Shown: positions 26,564 to 34,800, counted from the stretch's first letter. The stretch: DNA of 39,866 nt from an uncultured Bacteroidales bacterium (GCA_947305645.1 CAMZEC010000017.1:1-39866), one strand, 5' to 3'. Numbers and translations: made by a program. The notes: generated by a model from the sequence alone, not told the origin.

Positions 26564-27907
26564 TTACTTTACTTCCCATATTCCGCCCTTGCCGAAGAGC
26601 CTTTCCATAAGCTCGGGCATAAGGCCGAGGCGGTAAACAACGTCGATATTGGTGAAGCGGCTGCGCATGTAAGGAATACATGAGAAAGTCTTGCGCATGC
26701 GTGCACGGTCAACACAAATCATTTCGGGCTCATAGGGCGCACCTACGAGCTTAAGGTCCTCATATACCTCGCTGAACGGGATAATCTGGGCACGGATCTT
26801 CTCTTTGAGTTCAGGCCAGGCGGCTTTAAGGGCCTCCAGCTGCTTGCGCAAGCCCTCCTTGTCGACATACTTCCCTTTCGTCTCCTCGAGGCCGCGGGCA
26901 AGATGACCTGGCTTGCCCGCAAAAATCCGGCGTATCTCAGCCTCTGTCTCGTCCCAGCTCTTCCAGGCCGCTACGCACTTCTCCACGTCCAGATGCTCGA
27001 TATCCTGCTCCAGCAGGAACTCCAGGGATGCCGTGCTTGCGAGAGTGCCTATGCCCACCTTGAAGCCGTGCGATACGTGCTTGCCGTTAGGGTATGCCAG
27101 GTTTTCCATGTCCCAGCAGTGCGAAAACTGATGTTCGGTTCCGGAAGCCGGGCGGCTGCTATGTATGGCCTGCATGGCAAAACCGCTCATCAGCAGGCCC
27201 TCGGAAAGCTTCTCCGTCATCTCAACGTCTCCGGCATGAACTGCGGCAGGAGCGCTCAGAGACTCGCGGAGGCCGTCCTGAACGAGGTCCCAGCCAAACT
27301 TGTCGATGGCTTCAGCGCCGACGGTATCTGCCAGCATCCAGTCTGCACCTGCAGGAATCTTGGCGATGAGATCGGCGTAACCCGAAGCTGCCAGTTCCTT
27401 GGGTGCCGCAGCGGCAATCACAGGATCCATGACGAATCCGTAAGGAGCCGGGCAGCTGAAGGTCTGCTTGTTGCCGTCTTTGGTTATGGAAGCACCATAG
27501 GCGGTATAGCCATCCATGGAAGCGGCAGTGCCGACGCACATATACTTGCGCCCGAGAGTGTGGGACACATATTTTGTGAGGTCGTTTATCACTCCGGAAC
27601 CAACCGCTACAGCAATGACGTCCAGGGACTCTAGATGAGCCTTGAGCTGCTCAACGAATTTCCACTCGGCATACAGGTCCGGATCATCGAAAATAAAAGA
27701 GGTTTCATGAGCGACTCCGCCTTCTTCAAGAGACTGAAGCACAGCTTTACCTGCCACCTCCCAAGTATTTGTATCTGCTATAATTATGGCTTTCTTGCCC
27801 GGGAATAGTTTGCGGAACATTTCCGCTGTACGGGAAACCACGCCGGCCCCAATGAATAGGTCCTTGGTGTCCGTAGTACGCTGAAGGGCGCTTTCGATTT
27901 TGTTCAT
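26564..27907 (-). CDS. AraM/EgsA-like polyol-phosphate (sn-glycerol-1-phosphate type) dehydrogenase
   Basis: 447 residues. Belongs to the metal-dependent dehydroquinate-synthase-like fold group containing bacterial AraM/EgsA glycerol-1-phosphate dehydrogenases. The dinucleotide loop is GSGVINDLTKY (103-113); GTAASMDGYTAYGAS (126-140) follows. Likely metal ligands are Asp179 (GYADLIAKI), His259 (GTEHQFSH) and His280 (VSHGFKVG). The C-terminal part (about 345-447) is longer than in minimal members. It oxidises or reduces a phosphorylated alditol; the neighbouring ketose-phosphate epimerase argues for a pentitol or hexitol phosphate rather than glycerol 1-phosphate (inference). The start overlaps the epimerase stop in ATGA. 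Confidence 0.87.
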   Translation of the reverse strand: MNKIESALQRTTDTKDLFIGAGVVSRTAEMFRKLFPGKKAIIIADTNTWEVAGKAVLQSLEEGGVAHETSFIFDDPDLYAEWKFVEQLKAHLESLDVIAVAVGSGVINDLTKYVSHTLGRKYMCVGTAASMDGYTAYGASITKDGNKQTFSCPAPYGFVMDPVIAAAAPKELAASGYADLIAKIPAGADWMLADTVGAEAIDKFGWDLVQDGLRESLSAPAAVHAGDVEMTEKLSEGLLMSGFAMQAIHSSRPASGTEHQFSHCWDMENLAYPNGKHVSHGFKVGIGTLASTASLEFLLEQDIEHLDVEKCVAAWKSWDETEAEIRRIFAGKPGHLARGLEETKGKYVDKEGLRKQLEALKAAWPELKEKIRAQIIPFSEVYEDLKLVGAPYEPEMICVDRARMRKTFSCIPYMRSRFTNIDVVYRLGLMPELMERLFGKGGIWEVK

Positions 27908-28572
27908 ATTGTTATTGCTTTTCTGAATTCAGGTATTGTATCATTCAGGTCCATTCCCTTACGGTAAATTCCGGCTGTACCGCCCACAAAGATGTTGGCG
28001 CCCATTGAGGCCATCAAGGCAGCCCTCTCTGCGCTGACGCTGCCGTCAACGCTGATCAGAATCTCATTCAAACCCTTATCGTCAAGCCATTTACGCAAAA
28101 CCGCCACTTTGTCCAGGATGCCGTCTACAAGCTTTGCTCCTGCATATCCGGGATAAACCAGCATAAGAGTTACCGAGTCGAAAAGGCCGATATGCCTTTC
28201 CAAGGCTTCCACAGGAGTGTCGGGGTTAACTGCCAGGCCGAAGCGACAGCCCTGGGAGCGAACGCTCTTGCTCAATTCCGAAAAATCGCGGTCCAATTCT
28301 ACATGAACTGTAAGGCTGTCGCCCTCCCTGAGCTCGTAACGCTGAAGCACAAGCTCCGGATCGGTTACCATCATATGGATATCGAGCGGCATTTTTGTCC
28401 AGTTATGCAGGGCTTTGACGGCGTCGGTACCAAAAGTCAGATTGGGAACGAAGTGGGCGTCCATCATATCAACATGAAGCCAATCAACACCTAGCTTTTC
28501 AAGGCGGTCAATATCTGCTCCGAGGTTCATCAGGTCAGAGCACATGATCGAAACGGAAATAATGTTTTTCAT
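27904..28572 (-). CDS. Ketose-phosphate 3-epimerase (ribulose-/allulose-phosphate type)
   Basis: 222 residues, a complete ribulose-phosphate-binding TIM barrel. Metal/catalytic residues: HVDMMDAHFVPNLTFG (His33, Asp35, Asp38), HMMVTDPE, and Asp in SVDGSVSAE. The segments SIMCSDLM, VYPGYAGAKLVDGILDKV and VGGTAGIYRKG resemble D-allulose-6-phosphate 3-epimerase (AlsE) more than housekeeping Rpe, which usually has NPGFGGQ. It interconverts ketose phosphates at C3, e.g. ribulose-5-P/xylulose-5-P or allulose-6-P/fructose-6-P. The ATG at 28572 is preferred; the upstream TTG lies within or beyond the -7 box. First gene of a four-gene operon. Confidence 0.87.
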   Translation of the reverse strand: MKNIISVSIMCSDLMNLGADIDRLEKLGVDWLHVDMMDAHFVPNLTFGTDAVKALHNWTKMPLDIHMMVTDPELVLQRYELREGDSLTVHVELDRDFSELSKSVRSQGCRFGLAVNPDTPVEALERHIGLFDSVTLMLVYPGYAGAKLVDGILDKVAVLRKWLDDKGLNEILISVDGSVSAERAALMASMGANIFVGGTAGIYRKGMDLNDTIPEFRKAITI

Positions 28573-28578
28573 AATATT

Positions 28579-28586
28579 CAAAGGTA
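28579..28586 (-). promoter_or_regulatory. -7 box of the epimerase-dehydrogenase-transporter-phosphoesterase operon
   Basis: On the minus strand TACCTTTG fits TAnnTTTG, 6 nt before the epimerase ATG. No TTTG at the ideal -33 position. Predicts a leaderless or near-leaderless mRNA. Confidence 0.5.
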
Positions 28587-28732
28587 GCAATTTTTATCGT
28601 CAGTAGAGCAGAAATTTCAATCAAAATAGGCCGAAATATTTTATAACATTTTTGTTATTAGTATTAACATAATTGTTTTATGCGCAAATATTCAATTGAT
28701 TAACCATGAAGAGTTATTATTAGCATCAACCG

Positions 28733-28763
28733 TGTGATTATTAATCCATTTTAGCTAAATTTG
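28733..28763 (+). promoter_or_regulatory. Promoter of the zinc peptidase gene
   Basis: TGTG (28733-28736), 19 nt, then TAAATTTG (28756-28763), an exact -7 match. The ATG lies 19 nt beyond. Confidence 0.65.
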
Positions 28764-28782
28764 TAGAAAAATAATTAGCATT

Positions 28783-29640
28783 ATGAATCTAGAAGGTAGA
28801 AGACAAAGCTCTAACGTCGATGACAGGCGCGGCATTTCAGTTGCAAAGGCAGGTGGACTGGGCCTGGGGGGTATTATCATTATCGGAATACTTACCCTGC
28901 TGTTCGGCGGCGACCCCGGAGACGTAATCCAGCAAGTCCAGGAAATGGGCGGAGTCCAGACCCAGAGCGAGTATAATCCAAGCGCCGAAGAAGAAGCTCT
29001 TGCAGTATTCTCAAAACAGATACTTGCAGGTACCGAAGATGTGTGGACAAAGATCTTCAAAGCCAACGGCCTGAAGTATGAGCCGCCCCGCCTTGTCCTC
29101 TACAATGACTACGTACAGACGTCTACAGGCACTGCTTCTGCCTCTACAGGCCCATTCTACAGCAGTGCCGACCAAACGGTTTATCTGGACCTTTCCTTCT
29201 TCACTTCCATGAAGAAACAAATAGGTGCTGACGGCGACTTCGCCTACGCTTATGTCATCGCCCATGAGGTAGGTCATCACGTCCAGTACCTGCTGGGGAC
29301 CCTGTCACAGGCTCACCAGCAGATGCAGCGCTCCAGCGAGAAGGAATCCAACAGAATCAGCGTCAGGCTTGAACTCCAGGCAGACTTCTATGCTGGTGTC
29401 TGGGCCCACCATGACAACAAGATGTTCGCTTCCCTGGAAGAAGGAGACCTTGAAGAGGGCCTTGCTGTCGCTTCCAAGATAGGGGACGACTACCTGCAGA
29501 AAAAAGCCTACGGATACACCGTACCCGATTCCTTCAACCATGGCACCTCTGCCCAGCGCGCCCGCTGGCTGAAGAAGGGTTTCTCTACCGGCGACCCGTC
29601 CCAGGGCGACACATTCTCAATCTCTTACGATAAATTGTAG
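28783..29640 (+). CDS. Neutral zinc metallopeptidase, YpfJ family
   Basis: 285 residues. A short basic N-terminus with RR (RRQSSNVDDRRG) precedes one transmembrane helix (about 26-42, GLGLGGIIIIGILTLLF) and a linker. The zincin-like domain has the motif HEVGHH (His161, Glu162, His165), flanked by YVIAHEVGHHVQYLLG, and a third-ligand region with ELQADFYAGVWAHH. This matches the PF04228 'putative neutral zinc metallopeptidase' layout, including the final HGTSAQRARWLKKGF. Likely anchored in the inner membrane with the catalytic domain outside the cytoplasm; substrates are unknown. A good promoter precedes it and the next gene starts 3 nt after it. Confidence 0.9.
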   Translation: MNLEGRRQSSNVDDRRGISVAKAGGLGLGGIIIIGILTLLFGGDPGDVIQQVQEMGGVQTQSEYNPSAEEEALAVFSKQILAGTEDVWTKIFKANGLKYEPPRLVLYNDYVQTSTGTASASTGPFYSSADQTVYLDLSFFTSMKKQIGADGDFAYAYVIAHEVGHHVQYLLGTLSQAHQQMQRSSEKESNRISVRLELQADFYAGVWAHHDNKMFASLEEGDLEEGLAVASKIGDDYLQKKAYGYTVPDSFNHGTSAQRARWLKKGFSTGDPSQGDTFSISYDKL

Positions 29641-29643
29641 CAT

Positions 29644-30093
29644 ATGACATACGACATTACTCTCCCCCTCTCTCCTGAATGGACCAGCGAACAGGACCGC
29701 TACGAAGAAGTTGACGGAGCCATCATCACCCATATCGAATGCCACTTACCCAAAGGTGACGGCAAAAGCGACGAGGCATTGCTTGACATCTACGTCGGCG
29801 ACTTGCCCTCGGACACTACTGCCGAAGACGAGGCCTACGCCAATTATGCCGAGATTATTGGCTGGGACGAGGAAGACGAAGAGGATGATCCTATTGCCGA
29901 GTGGCGTTTCCAGAACAAAAAGGCCTACGGATTCTCCGGCGAGTGCGAAGACGGCTCCATAATGCTCCTGATGTGTGTCGAGATTATCAAGGGCGGCCTG
30001 CTCATATGCAGCGTAGTGGCTCCCAACGACGATGAAGTGTCAAAGTGGGCCAAATACGTTGAAGAGAATCTCAGGGTAAAGAAACAGGGTTAG
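29644..30093 (+). CDS. Small acidic conserved-type hypothetical protein
   Basis: 149 residues, no family recognised. Strongly acidic, with an Asp/Glu cluster GWDEEDEEDDPIAEW at about 78-92. The second half is more hydrophobic (GSIMLLMCVEIIKGGLLICSVV). No signal peptide or full transmembrane helix, so probably cytoplasmic. It follows the zinc peptidase gene by 3 nt, uses an ATG, and has codon use like its neighbours, which supports a real gene. Its stop overlaps that of the convergent SEC-C gene. Confidence 0.7.
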   Translation: MTYDITLPLSPEWTSEQDRYEEVDGAIITHIECHLPKGDGKSDEALLDIYVGDLPSDTTAEDEAYANYAEIIGWDEEDEEDDPIAEWRFQNKKAYGFSGECEDGSIMLLMCVEIIKGGLLICSVVAPNDDEVSKWAKYVEENLRVKKQG

Positions 30094-31274
30094 CTGAAGA
30101 GTTTTCCGTGGCACAAGCGATATGACAACCCGCTCCCGCAAGGGCAGGGATCGTCCGGCGCCACCGGTCTTACCTTGTGAACGCTGTCGAAGAAGCGCAT
30201 CACCTCTTCGTTCTCGCTTTCAGACAGTTCCGCACCGTATATTTCCTCCAGATAGGCATCTGTGACCGAGTACATCATCAACCCGGTCTCCTTGGCTGTA
30301 TGCCCTTTCAGCAGCCATTTAGGCACCGAATTGGCGTAATCGAGGACAATTTGGGCAAACTCCGCAAAACGGTCAAGGGTATCCACGTCATCTGCCGCCG
30401 ACGACAAAGGCGACATGAGCATATCGAGGTTGCGGCTGTCCGGTTCGTACTGGGCATTGAGCCACACGCTGTGAGCCGCCGCATCCAGGGCGTCGCCTTC
30501 ATAGCCAAGGTAAGACAGCATATCTACCAAGGCTTTCCCCTCAGCTGTATCCAGACCGTAGCAACAGAAAGGTGCATTGACTCCACAGCGCTCCGCTTCA
30601 TCATGATTCGCCTTTGCATACTTGCGTATCTGCTTGTAGCGTTCACGGCGTAGTTTCATAGTTTCTTCGAAGTTCTCTACATAAGGCGAGACAAGATAGG
30701 CTTCGCCCTTGTACTCTTCCTGATAAAGGCGGATAACGGGATGCCGTGCAACATTCATAGCGAACTCGTGAACCGCAGAAAGATCGTCAATATCATCGAA
30801 AATACAATCCACGAAAGTACGCAGAGGCACGACACCATATATATTGACAGCCCCCAGAATAAGATGCTCCAAATCGAACGAACCATCTTTTTCTTTTCTT
30901 GAGATTACTTCGTCTATATCTTTGGATATCAATTCGTAGAAAACAGCTGGAATACTCAAGCGCTGCATGTCGTCACCAGATCCGGGACGGCTTGTATCTA
31001 CAAAACGGAGAACCTCCACTACCGAAGGATAATCTCCCGGAATCATGTCAACCGAATTATCCGGGCCTGCTTTGCACAGAGTCTGGAGAAGCCTCAGATC
31101 CGGCTCCATCAGTTTATCCAGCCACACTTTGGGAGCTGAAAGATACGAGGCAAGCGTACGTACAAGCTCGTTCTTGCGCATAATCCGGAGTGGCAACGCA
31201 TCGAAATAATCCAGCGTAGCCTCTATTTCCTCCTTTGTGCGGGAGCTTAGTATGTCATTTATCTTAGCCTGCAT
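30090..31274 (-). CDS. SEC-C motif protein of unknown function
   Basis: 394 residues. The body is mainly helical and without recognised domain. The C-terminus (375-394) is a SEC-C zinc-binding motif: DPCPCGSGLSYRLCHGK with Cys377, Cys379, Cys388 and His389, as found at the end of SecA and in many otherwise unrelated proteins. The N-terminal MQAKINDILSSRTKEEIEATLDYFDALPLRIMRKNELVRTL (long helices) suggests a protein-interaction module (inference). The ATG at 31274 is chosen over GTG at 31292 because a perfect promoter (TTTG-N20-TAATTTTG) ends 6 nt before this ATG. It thus has its own promoter despite following trmO closely. Confidence 0.75.
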   Translation of the reverse strand: MQAKINDILSSRTKEEIEATLDYFDALPLRIMRKNELVRTLASYLSAPKVWLDKLMEPDLRLLQTLCKAGPDNSVDMIPGDYPSVVEVLRFVDTSRPGSGDDMQRLSIPAVFYELISKDIDEVISRKEKDGSFDLEHLILGAVNIYGVVPLRTFVDCIFDDIDDLSAVHEFAMNVARHPVIRLYQEEYKGEAYLVSPYVENFEETMKLRRERYKQIRKYAKANHDEAERCGVNAPFCCYGLDTAEGKALVDMLSYLGYEGDALDAAAHSVWLNAQYEPDSRNLDMLMSPLSSAADDVDTLDRFAEFAQIVLDYANSVPKWLLKGHTAKETGLMMYSVTDAYLEEIYGAELSESENEEVMRFFDSVHKVRPVAPDDPCPCGSGLSYRLCHGKLFS

Positions 31275-31280
31275 CTGCGG

Positions 31281-31312
31281 CAAAATTAACACTTTTCCAA
31301 AGAAAGCACAAA
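31281..31312 (-). promoter_or_regulatory. Promoter of the SEC-C protein gene, within the trmO 3' end
   Basis: On the minus strand TTTG (31309-31312), 20 nt, TAATTTTG (31281-31288): full match to both boxes. The -7 box overlaps the trmO stop codon, and the ATG is 6 nt downstream. Confidence 0.75.
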
Positions 31313-31948
31313 TACTTTGCCGCCCTCTACGCGAAATTTAACGTCTGAATCTTTGAAGCGTAATCCATATACCCGCTGGGGGTCATCCTGATAACCGGGC
31401 CTCGGATCAAGCGAAAGAAGCTGGTACAGGGCCGCCGAATCCCTTTCTCCAAGCTCTTCTGCAAGCGATTCGGGCAACTCTACATCCATGGGATCCCAAG
31501 ACGAAGCATCCACAAAGCCGCTCTTTGCCTCGGGATGGCTGTCTGCATATCGCACATAAGGCTTTACGTCGTAAATAGGAGTGCCGTCGGCAAGATCCGC
31601 CCCAAGAACATACAATACGCCGGGTTCTGCACGTTCTATCTTCACGCTGGACAGGCCCAAGCCGTTGGGACGGAAGGGAGAACGGGACGCGAAAACCCCT
31701 ACCCTCTCGTTTCCGCCCAGCCGCGGAGGCCTTACAGTCAATGCATTCCCAGCTTCAGGGTTCAAAGAAAAGGCCCATATGAGCCAGCAATAGTCAAAGC
31801 CTTCAAGTCCCCGTATCGCCTCTGCGGCATCATACGGAGCCACAAAACGGACCTCACCCCGCAAATCGGGAGCGAGACCAGACTGGCGCGGTACGCCGAA
31901 TTTTCCCTTAACCGGCGAACGGAAATAAGCGACAGGCTCTATTGTCAT
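31286..31948 (-). CDS. trmO: tRNA (adenine-37-N6)-methyltransferase TrmO (TsaA/YaeB family)
   Basis: 220 residues. TrmO methylates N6-threonylcarbamoyladenosine at position 37 of tRNA to m6t6A using SAM. Family motifs: EPVAYFRSPVKGKFGVPRQ at the N-terminus, GLEGFDYCWLIWAFS, FASRSPFRPNGLGLSSVKI and GTPIYDVKPYVRYADS, then the C-terminal domain with RVYGLRF. The frame stays open upstream inside the M23 gene to 32257, but the family N-terminus begins at 31948, which overlaps the M23 stop in ATGA. It is likely cotranscribed from the HerA-like ATPase promoter. Confidence 0.93.
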   Translation of the reverse strand: MTIEPVAYFRSPVKGKFGVPRQSGLAPDLRGEVRFVAPYDAAEAIRGLEGFDYCWLIWAFSLNPEAGNALTVRPPRLGGNERVGVFASRSPFRPNGLGLSSVKIERAEPGVLYVLGADLADGTPIYDVKPYVRYADSHPEAKSGFVDASSWDPMDVELPESLAEELGERDSAALYQLLSLDPRPGYQDDPQRVYGLRFKDSDVKFRVEGGKVFVLSLEKC

Positions 31949-33162
31949 TTGGCTACTTCTTCCAAAAAAGCCGAATACATTTTGCGGAGCGAATCCAGGT
32001 TGTCCTGCTTCAGAGGCTCCGACGGCGGAGATATCATTTTCAGAGGATCCATCGGAGTACCGTCTTTCCATACCCGGAAATCCAAATGCGGGCCGGTAGA
32101 GTGACCGGTAGAACCTACATAGCCAATTGTTTGTCCCTGCGCAACCCGGCTTCCCGCCTTGATGCCGGAAGCAAACTTGGAAAGATGCATGTAGCAGGTC
32201 TCGTAGCCGTTCATGTGGCGTATCTTGATGCGGTTGCCGCCTCCGCTGCCGTCCCATCCGCAGAGGGTAACCGTGCCGTCGCCGATAGAATGCACTGGAG
32301 TGCCTGTGGGAGCGGCATAATCTACCGCCGTATGAGGCCGCACCACGCCCGAAATGGGATGCTTGCGGTGATAGGTGAAGCGGCTGCTGATGCGGTTGTA
32401 CCGCAGCGGCGCCTTCAGGAATGCCTTGCGCATGCTCTCCCCCTTCTCGTTCCAGTATTTATTGCCGCCGTCCCGCTGGTCGAAGCGTATCGCGGCCGCA
32501 TGGAAGTTGCCGCTGTCGTAAATGGCGAATTCTATGCTGTCGATGCGTACCACCTCACCGTCGCAGACGGTCTGGTCGAAGATGACACGGAAGCGGTCTC
32601 CCTGCTGCAGGCCGAAGAAGTTGACGGTCCACGCGTACACGTCGGCCAGGTCGACTATCAGCAACGGAGAGATGCCGGAGGCCAGCATGTCGTTCCAGAG
32701 GGAGCTCCTGATGCTCACGTCCGCTATCTTGCGCTCGGCGGTAACGGGCTTGTCGTACAGCCACGCATGCAGGGAGTCGGCACATTGGAATACTGTCGAA
32801 CGTATGCGGTCGTTATGGTACACCATGTACTGAAGCTTGCGGCCGGTGCTGTCGGTCGAATAATACGCCTCCACGGCATTCCCGGCACGCATGCGGCGGA
32901 CGTCGAATATGCTGTCGCTGCGGGCCACCAGCTTCAGGGCGGCAGCATTGCCAAGGCCAAGACGGCCCATCAGGCCAGTAAAGGTCTCTCCCTCACGCAC
33001 TTTGGTGGAATCGACGGAGTAGCGGTCCATATAAAAGCCGACAGGCGGCAGTTCCTCCGCCTGCGTGCCCGCGTCGCCCTCTCCGCCTTTGCTGCGATGG
33101 CAGGACGGAACAATGCACAGCGCCGCCAGTACGGCTGCCGGAATAAGGCTCCTTAGCTTCAT
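31945..33162 (-). CDS. M23-family peptidase lipoprotein
   Basis: 405 residues. A lipoprotein signal ends at Cys21 (IVPSC), so it is anchored in a membrane facing the periplasm. Residues about 40-270 hold LysM/OapA-like and linker regions (VREGETFTGLMGRLGL, NFFGLQQGDRFRVIFD). The M23 domain (about 270-385) has HTAVDYAAPTGTPV with the His/Asp zinc ligands and GPHLDFRVW at the second motif. In the second motif the usual HxH is HLD, a variant I recall from Bacteroidota, so zinc binding and activity need testing. M23 enzymes cleave peptidoglycan cross-links or act with other hydrolases. The gene directly abuts the ATPase gene and overlaps trmO. Confidence 0.87.
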   Translation of the reverse strand: MKLRSLIPAAVLAALCIVPSCHRSKGGEGDAGTQAEELPPVGFYMDRYSVDSTKVREGETFTGLMGRLGLGNAAALKLVARSDSIFDVRRMRAGNAVEAYYSTDSTGRKLQYMVYHNDRIRSTVFQCADSLHAWLYDKPVTAERKIADVSIRSSLWNDMLASGISPLLIVDLADVYAWTVNFFGLQQGDRFRVIFDQTVCDGEVVRIDSIEFAIYDSGNFHAAAIRFDQRDGGNKYWNEKGESMRKAFLKAPLRYNRISSRFTYHRKHPISGVVRPHTAVDYAAPTGTPVHSIGDGTVTLCGWDGSGGGNRIKIRHMNGYETCYMHLSKFASGIKAGSRVAQGQTIGYVGSTGHSTGPHLDFRVWKDGTPMDPLKMISPPSEPLKQDNLDSLRKMYSAFLEEVAK

Positions 33163-34800
33163 TTATTTAACAAGGTTGCCGAGTATGCTGCGGGACAGCT
33201 CTTTGGCTATGGTGTTGGTTGCACTGCGGGTGGCTTTGGTCACGGCCTTCTGGCCCACTGTAGTCTTGGAAGTCTTCTTCGTACCGGTAACCTTGGACGA
33301 GATAGAATCCGCCAAAGCAGCTGCGGCGACACCGGTAACAGCAGTCATAACGGAACGTAAAACTTTGCCGCCAAGGCCGTTGGCCTTCTTTTTGGCGGCG
33401 GCTTTCTCCGCCTTCTCGGCCTCCCTGGCTACGCGGGCTTCTTCCTTGGCCTGAACTGCTGCCTGACGCTCGGCTTCGGCCTGGGCGGCATTTTCCGCCT
33501 TGATCCGCTCGGCTTCCTCAGTTGCGGCAGTGATTATCTCGTAAGCGCTCTCGCGGTCGACTGCATGGTCGTAGCGGCCGTATAGGCGGCTGCGCTTGAT
33601 CAGTTCCTCCCTCTGGCTTTCGGTAATGGCGCCTATCTGGCTCAACGGGAAGAGAATCTTCGCCCTCTCGACTACAGACGGCGTACCTTTTTCGTCAAGG
33701 AAGGACACCAGGGCTTCGCCGGTGCCGAGTTCAAGCAGAGTATCGTAGGTCTTGAATGCAGGGTTGGGACGGAAGGTGTCGGCAGCAACCTTTACTGCTT
33801 TCTGGTCCTGGGGGCTGTAGGCGCGCAAGGCGTGCTGCACACGGTTGCCGAGCTGCCCCAGTATGTTGGATGGGATATCCGTTGGACTCTGGGTGATGAA
33901 ATAGATACCTACGCCCTTGGAACGGATAAGGCGGATAACCTGCTCTATCTTGTCGGTAAGGGCCTTGGACGTACCCTCGAAAAGCATGTGTGCCTCGTCG
34001 AAGAAAAACACCAGCTTAGGGAGGTCCATGTCGCCGACTTCCGGAAGAGTCGCGTAAAGTTCGGACATAAGCCAAAGGAGGAAGGTGGAATACAGCTTCG
34101 GCTGCAGCATCAGCTTGTCTGCCGCAAGCACGTTCATGATGCCCTTTCCGCCCTCGCACTGCAAGAGGTCGTAGATGTCGAAATCGGGCTCGCCGAAGAA
34201 CTTTTCAGCACCCTGGTTTTCGAGAGCCAGCAAAGCACGCTGAATAGCTCCAACGGAGGCCGAGGTGACATTACCGTATTTCGTAGTGTACTCCGCTGCG
34301 TTCTGACCGACGAAGTTGAGCATAGCGCGCAGGTCTTTCAAGTCTATGAGCAGCAGACCGTTGTCATCAGCTATCTTAAATACTATATTAAGTACTCCGG
34401 TCTGAGTTTCATTCAAATCCATCAAGCGGCCGAGCATATCCGGGCCCATTCGTGAGATAGTGGTGCGCATGGGATGACCCTGCTCTCCGTAGACGTCGAA
34501 GAAACGCACAGGGCAAGGCCCGAAAGCGGGATTCTCAATACCGAATTCAGCACAGCGTTTCTCTATGAATCCGCTCATACGGCCGGTCTGGCTGATGCCG
34601 CTCAGGTCTCCCTTCATATCAGCCATGAAACATGGCACTCCGGCATGGCAGAAAGTTTCCGCAAGCACCTGGAGAGTAACGGTTTTGCCCGTTCCGGTAG
34701 CGCCTGCAATCAAGCCGTGGCGGTTAGCCATTTTTCCAGTAATGCTGATGGGACCGTTGGGGCCGTGAGCTACATAAAGTCCATTGCTGTTTGTGTACAT
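33163..34800 (-). CDS. HerA-like / DUF853 ATPase (YjgR-like)
   Basis: 545 residues. A P-loop ATPase of the HerA/FtsK clade. Walker A GATGTGKT is at 33-40, Walker B is LVFFFDEAHMLF, and ITQSPTDIPSNILGQLGNRVQHALRA forms the following helicase-like motif. Residues about 440-490 are Ala/Glu/Lys-rich and likely coiled coil; the C-terminus (about 490-545) is basic and Ala/Thr-rich. E. coli YjgR is the nearest named relative that I recall; its function is not settled. The frame is open to 34869, but the start at 34800 gives the family N-terminus MYTNSNGLYVAHG and follows the -7 box by 18 nt. First gene of the ATPase-M23-trmO set. Confidence 0.9.
   Translation of the reverse strand: MYTNSNGLYVAHGPNGPISITGKMANRHGLIAGATGTGKTVTLQVLAETFCHAGVPCFMADMKGDLSGISQTGRMSGFIEKRCAEFGIENPAFGPCPVRFFDVYGEQGHPMRTTISRMGPDMLGRLMDLNETQTGVLNIVFKIADDNGLLLIDLKDLRAMLNFVGQNAAEYTTKYGNVTSASVGAIQRALLALENQGAEKFFGEPDFDIYDLLQCEGGKGIMNVLAADKLMLQPKLYSTFLLWLMSELYATLPEVGDMDLPKLVFFFDEAHMLFEGTSKALTDKIEQVIRLIRSKGVGIYFITQSPTDIPSNILGQLGNRVQHALRAYSPQDQKAVKVAADTFRPNPAFKTYDTLLELGTGEALVSFLDEKGTPSVVERAKILFPLSQIGAITESQREELIKRSRLYGRYDHAVDRESAYEIITAATEEAERIKAENAAQAEAERQAAVQAKEEARVAREAEKAEKAAAKKKANGLGGKVLRSVMTAVTGVAAAALADSISSKVTGTKKTSKTTVGQKAVTKATRSATNTIAKELSRSILGNLVK

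Noticed and set aside
31942..33156. A 404-codon open frame on the plus strand
   Set aside because: It is fully antisense to the M23 lipoprotein, whose signal peptide, lipobox and catalytic motifs are clear. The antisense product has no recognisable domain; GC-rich codon use keeps the frame open.
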